Source: an uncultured Dysgonomonas sp.
GTDB taxonomy: Bacteria > Bacteroidota > Bacteroidia > Bacteroidales > Dysgonomonadaceae
Assembly: GCA_900556485.1 (NCBI GenBank)
Contig: USOX01000014.1
Coordinates: 11,269 to 75,268 of the forward strand
Length of the DNA stretch: 64,000 nt
Direction: 5' to 3'
Of this stretch, positions 43,424-52,972 are shown in pieces. The translations under genes were made by a program, and so were the position numbers. Positions within the stretch are counted from its first letter, which is position 1, and each line of letters starts with the position of its first letter. Under the pieces are notes generated by a model. It was not told the origin of the DNA, ran no database searches, and was given only the letters and a program-made list of their open reading frames with translations.

Positions 43424-44086
43424 ATGGAAACACTAAAAATACTCTCTTATACGGATGATAAATATACCCAGGAGCATCTGGATATGATTTCGTTGTCTGT
43501 TAATCCGGCATCACTGAAGTTCGGTAAAGGAATCATATACAGGGAAGACCGGCAATTAGGAAGCATCAATGGTTCAAATACTTTCGAGCGTTATAAACCG
43601 GAAACTCTTACTTTCGATTTCATTATAGATTACACAGGAGTGATCGAAGATATAAAGGATGACAAGAAAGTGCTGGATAAAGTAAAAGATTTGGAAAACC
43701 GTTTATATGTATACAATAGCGAAGGACACCGTCCTTCTTATGTGATGATAGCATACGGCGAATTGATTTTCAAAGGACAGCTTACTTCGATGCAAACTAA
43801 TTATAACTTATTCAATAATCATGGCATTCCTTTACGGGCAGAGATTAAATTGGAATTTTCCGGTTTTCGGGGAACGGAAGAAGACAAGAAAAGATTTTCT
43901 AAAATGTCTCCGGACATGTCCCGGCTGGTTGTAATAAAAGAAAGTGACACGCTGGCGTTATTATGCCACCAAATATACGGAAATTCCTTGCTGGTAAACG
44001 AAGTAGCCCGTTTTAATAACCTAAATGGATTCAGAGGTATTCCTGCCGGAACCGAAATCCTATTTCCTCCTTTAAAAAAGAATTAA
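43424..44086 (+). CDS. eCIS LysM baseplate protein (Pvc7/Afp7-like)
   Basis: A 220-residue protein. A beta-rich N-terminal domain (SVNPASLKFGKGIIYREDRQ, TFDFIIDYTGVIED, YNLFNNHGIPLRAEIKLEFS) is followed by a C-terminal LysM domain (ESDTLALLCHQIYGNSLLVN, FRGIPAGTEILFPPL, residues ~165-218). This matches Afp7/Pvc7, the adaptor between the tube and the spike (gp53-like). It is 4 bp upstream of the spike gene. Confidence 0.88.
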   Translation: METLKILSYTDDKYTQEHLDMISLSVNPASLKFGKGIIYREDRQLGSINGSNTFERYKPETLTFDFIIDYTGVIEDIKDDKKVLDKVKDLENRLYVYNSEGHRPSYVMIAYGELIFKGQLTSMQTNYNLFNNHGIPLRAEIKLEFSGFRGTEEDKKRFSKMSPDMSRLVVIKESDTLALLCHQIYGNSLLVNEVARFNNLNGFRGIPAGTEILFPPLKKN

Positions 44087-44090
44087 AATT

Positions 44091-45866
44091 ATGACTAATT
44101 CACCATCAAAAAATAAAGATAGAATACTATCATACACAGTCTATTGCAACGATAACAAGCTGGAAGACTGCTACGAACTGGTTTCGGCTTCTGTGCGACT
44201 GGAGTTAAATCGCATCGGAAAAGCCACGCTGACTTTCAATGCCGGAAATATGGAAAAGCAAACTTTTGATGAAACCGACGCTGACCTTTTCAAGCCGGGA
44301 AGCAGTATCCGGTTGGACGTCGGAGACTTAAATAAGGAAAAAACAATCTTCGATGGAATTATAACAGAAATTCGCATAAAAATAGGTAAAGGGCATCGCT
44401 CCCTGATGGAAATAGAGTGCCGTGATTATGCTTATCCTGCGACACAGGGGCGTAAGAACTGTATTTTTGAAAAAAAGAAAGATTCGGATATAATAGCGGA
44501 TATTCTTGGCTCTTACGGGGACATAAAAGTAGATCCTACCGACTTTGAACATCCCTCTATGGTGCAATATTATTGCACCGATTGGGATTTCGCTCTATCG
44601 CGGGCAGACAGTAATGGGCTATTTGTCTTTACCAATGGAAAAAACATATCGGTTTGTAAACCCGAAATTGCAGCAGAACCCGTTCTGTCGGTTACATACG
44701 GAGTTGACATGATTAGTTTTGATGGAGGTTTGTCATGTGGAGATCAGTTTTCAGAATATGAAGCTGTTTCATGGAGCCCTTCTCAACAGAAAATGATTAA
44801 AGTGACCTCTAAGTCTCCTGATTTGAACAAGCAGGGAGACTTGCAAATATCCGCATTATCTTCCGATACAAATTTGCTTTTACAGACCGATGCACCAATA
44901 GACGAGACTGTACTTAAGCGGTGGGTAGATAGTGCAGCCTTAAAAGCCGGACTGTCCAGATATCGAGGTAAATTCAGTTTTTACGGATCGGATGAAGCGG
45001 TTCCGGGATGCCTTATCGAATTGCAAGGATTAGGCAAACGATTCAACGGAAATGTATTTATAGGTTATGTTCATCACAGCATAGAAAATAATGAATGGAT
45101 AACGGAGGTCGGAATGGGCGTCCCCAATAATAACATTACCGATGAACCCGACGTGGTATCTCCTCCTGCATCGGGATTCCTTCCGGGGCTCGAGGGTATG
45201 CATATTGGAGTGGTTAAGCAATTACACGACGATCCGGCTAAAGAAGGGCGGATTTGTGTAGAATTGCCATGGATGGAAGGAATGAAAAAAGAAATATGGG
45301 CACGAATATCGACTCCATACGCATCTGATAGTTCTGGCGGTGTCTTTTTGCCCGAGAAAGGAGATGAAGTTATTGTAGGATTTATTAATCAGGATCCTTG
45401 CCATCCGGTCATATTGGGCAGCCTGTATGATAATATGCACAAGCCTCCTTATGAATATACCGCAGAAAATAATATGAAGGCGTTCGTAACCCGATCTCAA
45501 CTGAAAATGGAATTTGATGAGGATAAAAAAACAATCGTTTTCTCTACTCCGGGCAAAAACAGGATAGAAATCAACGACGATGGAAAATGTATCAAATTAA
45601 CCGACCTGAACAAGAATGAAATCATCATGGACAGTAACGGAATATCCCTGAGTTCAGAAAAAGATATCATTCTGAAAGCAAAGGGAAATGTAATGATGGA
45701 TGCGGCGGAAAAAACAGAAATTGCCGCTAAGTCGGATATATCTCTCAATGGAGCAAATATAAAAGCCACTGCAAAAGTCGGATTCTCAGCCAAAGGCAAT
45801 GCCAGTGCCGAATTGTCTGCTTCGGGGCAAACTACGGTTAAAGGTGGTATGGTAATGATTAACTAA
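44091..45866 (+). CDS. eCIS central spike (VgrG-like, Pvc8/Afp8-like)
   Basis: A 591-residue protein. The gp27-like hub covers ~1-360 (SYTVYCNDNKLEDCYELVSA, IEIECRDYAYPAT-like MEIECRDYAYPATQGRKNCI). A gp5 OB-fold follows at ~365-450 (HIGVVKQLHDDPAKEGRICV, EVIVGFINQDPCHPVILGSL). A repeated beta-helix tail rich in GNV and KSDISLNGA segments follows (~480-591). The adjacent PAAR gene would supply the sharp tip. It belongs to eCIS rather than T6SS by context. Confidence 0.92.
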   Translation: MTNSPSKNKDRILSYTVYCNDNKLEDCYELVSASVRLELNRIGKATLTFNAGNMEKQTFDETDADLFKPGSSIRLDVGDLNKEKTIFDGIITEIRIKIGKGHRSLMEIECRDYAYPATQGRKNCIFEKKKDSDIIADILGSYGDIKVDPTDFEHPSMVQYYCTDWDFALSRADSNGLFVFTNGKNISVCKPEIAAEPVLSVTYGVDMISFDGGLSCGDQFSEYEAVSWSPSQQKMIKVTSKSPDLNKQGDLQISALSSDTNLLLQTDAPIDETVLKRWVDSAALKAGLSRYRGKFSFYGSDEAVPGCLIELQGLGKRFNGNVFIGYVHHSIENNEWITEVGMGVPNNNITDEPDVVSPPASGFLPGLEGMHIGVVKQLHDDPAKEGRICVELPWMEGMKKEIWARISTPYASDSSGGVFLPEKGDEVIVGFINQDPCHPVILGSLYDNMHKPPYEYTAENNMKAFVTRSQLKMEFDEDKKTIVFSTPGKNRIEINDDGKCIKLTDLNKNEIIMDSNGISLSSEKDIILKAKGNVMMDAAEKTEIAAKSDISLNGANIKATAKVGFSAKGNASAELSASGQTTVKGGMVMIN

Positions 45867-45881
45867 TTGATTGAAAATAGT

Positions 45882-46181
45882 ATGCCAGCAGCAGCAAGAA
45901 TAACAGACATGCATACTTGCCCTATGCAAACTCCCGGAATTCCTACGGTTCCCCATGTTGGAGGTCCTATAATTGGTCCGGGTGTAGCGAATGTATTAAT
46001 CGAAAAGCTTCCGGCAGCGGTGATGGGAGACTTGGCTAGTTGCACCGGGCCGACCGACACTATTGTTAAAGGCTCTACAACTGTTCTGATAGGAGGAAAA
46101 CCTGCCGCACGGATGGGCGATCCAACAGCTCATGGAGGTTGTATCGTCCAAGGTTGTCCCACCGTGAATATCGGAGGATAA
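45882..46181 (+). CDS. eCIS PAAR-repeat spike tip (Pvc10-like)
   Basis: 99 residues from ATG 45882 (MPAAARITDMHTCPMQTPGI); the frame is open to 45867 with a TTG but the spike stop lies there. PAAR repeats are visible: PTVPHVGGPIIGPGVANVLI, LPAAVMGDLASCTGPTDTIV, and GGKPAARMGDPTAHGGCIVQ. The His and Cys residues (H11, C13 and the later HGGC) are the usual metal-binding tip ligands. It caps the spike and precedes gp25. Confidence 0.9.
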   Translation: MPAAARITDMHTCPMQTPGIPTVPHVGGPIIGPGVANVLIEKLPAAVMGDLASCTGPTDTIVKGSTTVLIGGKPAARMGDPTAHGGCIVQGCPTVNIGG

Positions 46182-46198
46182 ATGTAAATAGTACGATT

Positions 46199-46609
46199 AT
46201 GAAAAACAAATCATTTCTGGGTATAGGATGGCACTTCCAACCAGAATTTAAGAAAGAAGCGGGAGGAACTGTCATGGTCTCGAACGAGGAAAATATCAGA
46301 CAAAGCCTGTGGATATTACTTAGTACATCACCGGCAGAACGCATACACCGTTACGATTACGGCTGCCCTATCCGAAAATACGTATTTGAACAAATGGATG
46401 TGACCACACAAACCCTTTTGAAGGAGCAGATACAAAAAGCAATCATAATGTTTGAACCTCGAATAATTCTGGATTCCATTTTATTCGATACGGAGAAACA
46501 GGCCGGTGTACTGCTTATAGATTTAAATTATACTATACGTCAGACAAACAGGCGCAGCAATATGGTTTATCCTTTTTATCTGAATGAAGGTACAGATTTG
46601 ACATGCTAA
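46199..46609 (+). CDS. eCIS gp25-like baseplate wedge protein (Pvc9/Afp9-like)
   Basis: 136 residues from ATG 46199 (MKNKSFLGIGWHFQPEFKKE). The gp25/GPW signature is clear: FLGIGWHFQPEF, EENIRQSLWILLSTSPAERI, HRYDYGCPIRKYVFEQMD, and LINLNYTIRQTNRRSNMVYP-like LNYTIRQTNRRSNMVYPFYL. It is a wedge component of the baseplate and directly precedes the baseplate J gene, as usual. Confidence 0.9.
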   Translation: MKNKSFLGIGWHFQPEFKKEAGGTVMVSNEENIRQSLWILLSTSPAERIHRYDYGCPIRKYVFEQMDVTTQTLLKEQIQKAIIMFEPRIILDSILFDTEKQAGVLLIDLNYTIRQTNRRSNMVYPFYLNEGTDLTC

Positions 46610-46613
46610 GGAC

Positions 46614-49600
46614 ATGACAGAAGAACTATATAGCAGAAATGGTCTGGATCGGCTGGATTATCAACAGGATAAAGCACGATTGGAAGGTTTTGAAGCCATT
46701 GAGAGTGATTGGATAGAGCTCTTTAGATGGATAATGTCCGTAAGTTCCGGAATAAATTTTTACAATAAACAAGGTGAGAAAGACGGTTGCATATCCGGTC
46801 TGTGGAGCAACCATATTCTTACTGTATTCGTAGAGATCGTTCAAATAGATGTAGACCAATATAAAACATCATTCATACAAGGCAGAGGAACAACAAGCCA
46901 ACAGCAGTATTCCGAAAATCTGGAAGAAAAAATCAGAGAATGGATTGTGCGCATAGAAAAATACCTGCTATCCGGATGGCAAATGAGGCAAGATGTAGAT
47001 AAAAATCCTGCCATATTGGCGGCAAAGATGATAAAGAATAAACTGGAAGAATCATTATTATCATCTCATAAAGGGAAACATTTCAACAGGACGATGAAAA
47101 TCAAAAATCACCTGTATTATAAAATGTTAAGCACTATTGACGATATAAACATTCATAGGGGCTATTATATAGAAATGATAGAAAAAGGGAATGATATGGA
47201 TGCCGGATTATCCCTGCTGTTGACTTTCGTGCGCAATTATAGCTCCATTGCAAAGCAGTTTAATCAAAAATTCACAACGCTACCCCTATTTTACAAAGAG
47301 AACATATTGCATGCAACTGCACGCAAAGCAATCCCTGACCAAACTTATGTCGTAGTTACCCCTATCGCATCTTCTCCCGGTTTCAGACTTCCGAAAGGGA
47401 CCGGATTCAAAGCCGGAATAACAGAAAATAAACAGGAGCTGATCTACAAAACGATGTCTTGGGAATATATCACTAAAATGAAAATAGAAAAGGTAAATGC
47501 TGTTTTTCTGAGAAAAGATAACGGAAAAGCAACTGTCCTGTATAAACAACCCATAGACTATACCAATCCTGCTACATATGCTAATCTGTTTTCAGATGAT
47601 GAAAAATACAAATCCTCTGATTGTGGTTGGCTGATAGAGTCTCCTATGTTTATTTTGAACGAAGGACGGAGGAAAGTGAAAATATATTTTGTACTCACTC
47701 CCTCGTCAGCTTCCCGACTTCAGGATTTTTCTTTTTCGGAGGAGCATCTGAATGGGGCTTTTTCCGTATGGATCAGTACCGATGATGGCTGGACATACAT
47801 TAATCATCACGCGAGCTGCGAAAACCTGAATGGAGAAAATCGGCTGGTATTTGAATTCACATTGTGCGAAAGTGACAGATCGCCATTTCCCTGTTCCGAC
47901 AAAATACATAGCGAAACAACAATATATCCCGCTATCCGTATTCTTGCCGGCAACAATAATTGCCCTTATGACTGGGCTACTCAAATAACGTTCCAATCAA
48001 CATGTATTGATATTGATGTCGAAGGCATCCGTAATTTCAGCCTCTACAACGAATTGGGTGAGATCGATTCAGTCCAGCCCCTCCATGCTTTTGGCACTCA
48101 GGGACAGCAAGGGGCTTGGTTTATGTTCGGAAATGAAGAAATAGCCCGGAAAAATATCACAGAAGTTTCTTTAACAGGAACATGGAACAAACTACCTCAA
48201 ACAGAGAATGGCTATAACGATCTATATAAAGATTATACTGATATACCTCCCGTAACGAATGAGTCTTTCAAAATAAAGACCGAATGGAGAAAAAACGGGA
48301 AATGGATATCAAACAGGGATACCTGTCAAGCATTATTCCGCACTATAAACGGAAAACCTGATGAAAATGCTTTAATCAAATTTGATTTGTCACAATATGA
48401 ACAGTCAAAATGCGATTGTTTTCGGGTGATGCTTCAAGAACCTGCTATTGGATTCGGAATGGAGAAATACAGAGAGTTGTTTGCAAATACGATGATATAC
48501 AATAGCCGTCAGAAAGAAAAAAAGCAAAGGAATATGCCTATCCCTCCAATCGTACCTATGCTATCAGAGATGAAGCTTTCTTATAAAGCTAGTCAACAGA
48601 TAGACATGAATAACTATACTGATGACTCGTGTATTCGTTTATCGCGTATCACGATATTTCCCGAAAATAAAACAATTGCTATAACGGACAATGCACCTCA
48701 GGCATTTCTTCCTGTCATAGATGCGGAATATGCGGTTTATATTGCTTTTGGCAATGCACTGGGGAGCAACCGCATAAAGATGTTCTTTGATATGGTATTC
48801 ACCAAACAAAATATTTTCTCGGAAGATATATCAATTGCGTCTTATCCTCAACTGGAGTGGGACTATACGAGTAAAGAGAAATGGATGCCATTGCCATTGG
48901 AAGCAGTCCAGACAGAAAATACCTGTGGATTTACCCAAAGTGGATATATTGAAATAGAAATGCCCGAATCCATCAATCAGCAACATTTAGATGCCAATTC
49001 CTTATTTTGGCTAAGGATTCGTTTTATCGGAGATACCAGAGCATGCCTCGCTGTTCGTTGCATATATATGAATTGCCTGAATATCGTTGCGGAGAATGGT
49101 AACGGTGTATCCCTTCCGGCGATGACTATTCAGAAATTGCAAAAAGAAAATGAACAAGTCGATAGTATTATACAACCATTTTCCGGATTTGGAGGAAAAC
49201 TTGCAGAAACACCGGAACAATCGTCCATCCGGCAAAGTTATCGCATATTCAATAGAAACAGAGCCGTGACCCCCGTAGATTATGAGCAGATAATATTAGA
49301 ACAATTTCAGGAGATAGAAAAAGTGTGTTGCATACCTCAAACACATAATAACACAACACAAGGTGTTAACATTGTAGTATTCTCTCCTTCGGATGACAAC
49401 AATCAGTACCCTCTCACCCCCTCATGGAAATTAGTGGAGATAAAAAAATACCTGTCTTCATATATTTCTCCTTTCGCTCAAATACAGGTAATAAACCCAA
49501 CTTACCAAAAAGTGGATATCGAGTGTATAATAACTTTAAAACCACGCGCATCAGATAAAGGAAGGGTAATTCGCAGAATGATTAGCCGCATACAGCATTA

Positions 49601-49883
49601 TTATGCTCAATGGTTGCGGAAGGGTACGCTTCCTGAGTTAGGGCAACAATACTCATATAAAGAACTCTATACCAAGCTGGTCAATGATATGGATATACAG
49701 GAATTGCAGAAACTTACTGTCAACGGCAAGTGGCTTGAGGATGTAGACATAGATATTAAGGACTGGTACCTTTCGGGAAATACACCATGGAGTATCATCG
49801 TACCTGGAAAAATCTCGATCATAACAGATGATAACGAAAATACAGCATCAGGAAAAATCGGTTTAAACTTTATAATTGGATAA
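46614..49883 (+). CDS. eCIS baseplate J-like protein (Pvc11/Afp11-like)
   Basis: 1089 residues, within the normal range for eCIS baseplate J proteins. The C-terminal third carries the J/gp47 features: YRIFNRNRAVTPVDYEQIIL, QEIEKVCCIPQTHNNTTQGV, IKKYLSSYISPFAQIQVINP and VDIECIITLKPRASDKGRVI. The N-terminal part is helix-rich. Two large beta domains fill the middle (ARKAIPDQTYVVVTPIASSP). It forms the wedge of the baseplate. It starts 4 bp after gp25. Confidence 0.88.
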   Translation: MTEELYSRNGLDRLDYQQDKARLEGFEAIESDWIELFRWIMSVSSGINFYNKQGEKDGCISGLWSNHILTVFVEIVQIDVDQYKTSFIQGRGTTSQQQYSENLEEKIREWIVRIEKYLLSGWQMRQDVDKNPAILAAKMIKNKLEESLLSSHKGKHFNRTMKIKNHLYYKMLSTIDDINIHRGYYIEMIEKGNDMDAGLSLLLTFVRNYSSIAKQFNQKFTTLPLFYKENILHATARKAIPDQTYVVVTPIASSPGFRLPKGTGFKAGITENKQELIYKTMSWEYITKMKIEKVNAVFLRKDNGKATVLYKQPIDYTNPATYANLFSDDEKYKSSDCGWLIESPMFILNEGRRKVKIYFVLTPSSASRLQDFSFSEEHLNGAFSVWISTDDGWTYINHHASCENLNGENRLVFEFTLCESDRSPFPCSDKIHSETTIYPAIRILAGNNNCPYDWATQITFQSTCIDIDVEGIRNFSLYNELGEIDSVQPLHAFGTQGQQGAWFMFGNEEIARKNITEVSLTGTWNKLPQTENGYNDLYKDYTDIPPVTNESFKIKTEWRKNGKWISNRDTCQALFRTINGKPDENALIKFDLSQYEQSKCDCFRVMLQEPAIGFGMEKYRELFANTMIYNSRQKEKKQRNMPIPPIVPMLSEMKLSYKASQQIDMNNYTDDSCIRLSRITIFPENKTIAITDNAPQAFLPVIDAEYAVYIAFGNALGSNRIKMFFDMVFTKQNIFSEDISIASYPQLEWDYTSKEKWMPLPLEAVQTENTCGFTQSGYIEIEMPESINQQHLDANSLFWLRIRFIGDTRACLAVRCIYMNCLNIVAENGNGVSLPAMTIQKLQKENEQVDSIIQPFSGFGGKLAETPEQSSIRQSYRIFNRNRAVTPVDYEQIILEQFQEIEKVCCIPQTHNNTTQGVNIVVFSPSDDNNQYPLTPSWKLVEIKKYLSSYISPFAQIQVINPTYQKVDIECIITLKPRASDKGRVIRRMISRIQHYYAQWLRKGTLPELGQQYSYKELYTKLVNDMDIQELQKLTVNGKWLEDVDIDIKDWYLSGNTPWSIIVPGKISIITDDNENTASGKIGLNFIIG

Positions 49884-49885
49884 AA

Positions 49886-50638
49886 ATGAGTAAAAAGACA
49901 GATAGAAAAACATTGAAAGGATATTTCCAAACAGGAAAAATCCCGACTGAAGCCCAATTTGCCGAATTCATCGACTCAGTACCCAATATTGTAGACGACG
50001 GACTGACGTCAACTGACAGATATAATGTTGCCATTTATCCACAAAAAACCGGAGGCAGTTTAACAAAGATATATGAGGGAAAGCCTGAAGATGAAACGGA
50101 CGTTCTTTGTTGGTCGTTATCACTCGACAAAGAAAAGAACTTGCTTCTGACAAACAAACAAGGAGAAAAAGTTTTATCGATACACCAAAACAAAATTATT
50201 TCTTTTTATGGCAACCTCAGTTTTGAAGCCGATAAGAGAGACCGAACATCAGGAACCATAAATATAGAACAGAATGTATCCGAATGTCTGACCATCCCGC
50301 CGGATGGAGAGTGGTATACTATTTTGTCCGAAACGACAATACCGGAATACCCCGCTAAATGCCAGACATACCGGATTTTTGTTTGTTACAAATATGCAAA
50401 AAAAGAGAAATACAAAACGATGGAAGTTGTCTCCAGTCATTGTAACGGCAATAACCTGAAACTTCGTTCCCGTTCAAAATTCTGTGGATTTTGGTTTAGT
50501 AAAATACTCTTCAGATGGAAGAAGGAAGAGGATAACCTGTTGCTGCAAATGCGCTGCAAATTTCCCAAAATAACTTTATCCCAGATACAATACAGAATAA
50601 CAGAGTTATGGAGTTATACTGAAAACGATAACCGATAA
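49886..50638 (+). CDS. Small fibre-like eCIS protein (candidate Pvc13/Afp13 equivalent)
   Basis: A 250-residue protein. Residues 1-45 (DRKTLKGYFQTGKIPTEAQF and FAEFIDSVPNIVDDGL) match the attachment segment at the start of Bacteroidota phage and eCIS tail-fibre proteins. A beta-rich body and a cysteine- and lysine-rich end follow. It lacks the triple-helix repeats of a full fibre and is small for one. It lies between baseplate J and the Afp12-like gene. It may dock an adhesin encoded elsewhere. Confidence 0.6.
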   Translation: MSKKTDRKTLKGYFQTGKIPTEAQFAEFIDSVPNIVDDGLTSTDRYNVAIYPQKTGGSLTKIYEGKPEDETDVLCWSLSLDKEKNLLLTNKQGEKVLSIHQNKIISFYGNLSFEADKRDRTSGTINIEQNVSECLTIPPDGEWYTILSETTIPEYPAKCQTYRIFVCYKYAKKEKYKTMEVVSSHCNGNNLKLRSRSKFCGFWFSKILFRWKKEEDNLLLQMRCKFPKITLSQIQYRITELWSYTENDNR

Positions 50639-50652
50639 AGAACATTGGATAT

Positions 50653-52971
50653 ATGGAGGAAAATAATTTGTTCATCAAGCAACAGGATAAAGAAGAGGAT
50701 CTGTATACCCAATTACAGAAAAAGACGCTGGAAGAAATACAACGTCTTTCGGGAAAGATATGGACTGATTTCAATAGCCATGACCCGGGCATAACAACGG
50801 CAGATATTGCCAACTACGTATTAACCGAGTTTGATTATAAATTGGGATTTGATCTGCACGATTATCTGACCGATGAAAAGAATTGCTTTCTCCCCGAAAA
50901 GTACGGGATGTTTCTCCCCGAAAAAGTATATCCGACCACTCCCGTAACGCTTGATGATTACCAGAAATTATTATTAGCCGAATTTCCGAGCCTTGACAAG
51001 GTTAATGTATCCTGTGACATAAAAAAAGGAAGTTATAATATTAAAGTTGAATTATCTCCATTTGAAGCACCTAATGCCAATCTGGAGAAAGATATAAGAA
51101 AATATTTTAACGCACATCGCAATTTATGCGAAAAACTGAATTCGGTGACTATTTATACCCCACCGCTGCTTTATCTACATTCCGAACTGGAGATTTTTCC
51201 GGGTGGAGATGCCTCCGGCATATTGGCACAGGTGTACTGGGTGATTATTCAATATCTTTCGGGGTCAATCAAAGTCGAACATTCAGAAGAACGTATGTTC
51301 AGTAAATTATCGCCAGAGGAATGGTTAGAAGGAACAACCAAAGATGTACGGATAACAATTCCAAAACAGCGGAATTCAGCCTTTGAGCTATACAAGTTAT
51401 TGCTTCAGATAGAAGGCGTAAAATCGTTAAAAACTTGTCACTTAGTGGAAAATGATAATGGCAGGGACGTTATCAGAACAGATTTCAGAAAAAGTTATAG
51501 TATATATATCCCCAAGCATCAAAGCGAGTTTTTTATAAAAATGAATATTGACAACTCCGAAATACCCATTAATACAGAATACTTTGTTGAAGAATTGCAG
51601 GCATTATATTTTTCAAAGAAAACATCTCGTTCTAATCCCCGGAAAGATGAAACAAGCAAAGCGGCCATCTCTCCGGTTTCTATCCCCATAGGTATTTACA
51701 GAGACGTATTCGGGCATTATTCGATAACAAAGGATTTTCCCAAATGCTATCAAGTAGATACAGAAAATCAAAATACGAAACCCAATCAATTTGAGGCTTA
51801 CCTTAAATTATATGATTTATTGATATGCAGAGGACTGACGGAGCTAAACGGACTAAAAAAGCTGTGTAGTATCGAAAAAAATGAAACAGGCTTATGCGAG
51901 ATGGAGATACTTAATCTTTCGGATAAAGATTTATATAAGCACAAAGATCGTTACAGAGATGTCATCAAAATAAAAAACACATACCTTGATTTTTTTGATC
52001 ATTTATATAGAATTGACAGCAATCCTCCTTGGATGTCCGAATTCAGCTTTTACGGAGAGTCGGAAAATGAGCGTATAAAAAGGCGAATGAGATTTTTGAC
52101 AAATGTGCCTTATTTAACACAGACACGATCAAAGGCTTGGAACATTTACGAGGAACAAAACATAAACAACATAGCCACTATCAAGGCTCATTTATCCTAT
52201 TTGTTAGATTTGAATATGGATGAGAGTATTTCCGTAGGGAATATTTTGCCCAGCCATAATTTAATTTTACTGGATGGAAATAATGATAATAAACAATGGC
52301 GCGATAAGTTAAACTCTATGTTGGTTAGCGAAAAGATGATGGACAGTGCCAACATCGAAAAAATAATACCCGACAATCCGTCTCAGACAGAAGAAGAAAA
52401 ATCTTTAAAATATCTCGAATTACGTCGCGACCTGCCTATATTCAATTCCAATCTGATTTGCGGCGGGCTTTTTCGTTGGGGACTCAATCTGGATAATTAC
52501 AAATTGGTTCGATTAGAAAATCAGGAATATCTCCTTGCTTTTTGGAATCAGGAAGACGATGTGTGGATGAATCTCGGGCGATTGGCTGATAAACGGAAAT
52601 TAAATGAATGGGCTAATACGCTGTGCCGGTATTTGATGGATTTGAACAGGCAATGCGAAGTGGTATATGTAGTAGAACATAATCTGCTTTATCCACCCTT
52701 ACCTTTTACCGTCTCCTTTGTTTTTTCCAGTTGGACTACCCGCTTCCGGTCTCCACGATTGAGAGAAATATGTATGCAACTGATAAACTCTTTATTGCCA
52801 GCACACATACAAGCGCATATCTATTGGCTGGATGTGTCGGAAATGCAATATTTTGAAGAAAATTACAGGAAATGGTGCAAAGCAATGTCAGAAGATTGTC
52901 CACAAAGTGAATTGGAAGTACTTCAAAAAGGCATATTAGATATACTGGAAGCAAAAACAAGGAAGGTATAA
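50653..52971 (+). CDS. eCIS baseplate protein (Pvc12/Afp12-like)
   Basis: A 772-residue protein. The N-terminal motif SGKIWTDFNSHDPGITTADI is the hallmark of Afp12-like baseplate proteins. The rest alternates helical and beta regions (VSCDIKKGSYNIKVELSPFE, TIYTPPLLYLHSELEIFPGG, LVVEHNL-type YVVEHNLLYPPLPFTVSFVF). The late sequence LYPPLPFTVSFVFSSWTTRF is typical of the C-terminal part. It completes the baseplate with baseplate J. It is 14 bp after the fibre-like gene and 1 bp before the tape measure gene. Confidence 0.82.
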   Translation: MEENNLFIKQQDKEEDLYTQLQKKTLEEIQRLSGKIWTDFNSHDPGITTADIANYVLTEFDYKLGFDLHDYLTDEKNCFLPEKYGMFLPEKVYPTTPVTLDDYQKLLLAEFPSLDKVNVSCDIKKGSYNIKVELSPFEAPNANLEKDIRKYFNAHRNLCEKLNSVTIYTPPLLYLHSELEIFPGGDASGILAQVYWVIIQYLSGSIKVEHSEERMFSKLSPEEWLEGTTKDVRITIPKQRNSAFELYKLLLQIEGVKSLKTCHLVENDNGRDVIRTDFRKSYSIYIPKHQSEFFIKMNIDNSEIPINTEYFVEELQALYFSKKTSRSNPRKDETSKAAISPVSIPIGIYRDVFGHYSITKDFPKCYQVDTENQNTKPNQFEAYLKLYDLLICRGLTELNGLKKLCSIEKNETGLCEMEILNLSDKDLYKHKDRYRDVIKIKNTYLDFFDHLYRIDSNPPWMSEFSFYGESENERIKRRMRFLTNVPYLTQTRSKAWNIYEEQNINNIATIKAHLSYLLDLNMDESISVGNILPSHNLILLDGNNDNKQWRDKLNSMLVSEKMMDSANIEKIIPDNPSQTEEEKSLKYLELRRDLPIFNSNLICGGLFRWGLNLDNYKLVRLENQEYLLAFWNQEDDVWMNLGRLADKRKLNEWANTLCRYLMDLNRQCEVVYVVEHNLLYPPLPFTVSFVFSSWTTRFRSPRLREICMQLINSLLPAHIQAHIYWLDVSEMQYFEENYRKWCKAMSEDCPQSELEVLQKGILDILEAKTRKV

Positions 52972-52972
52972 T

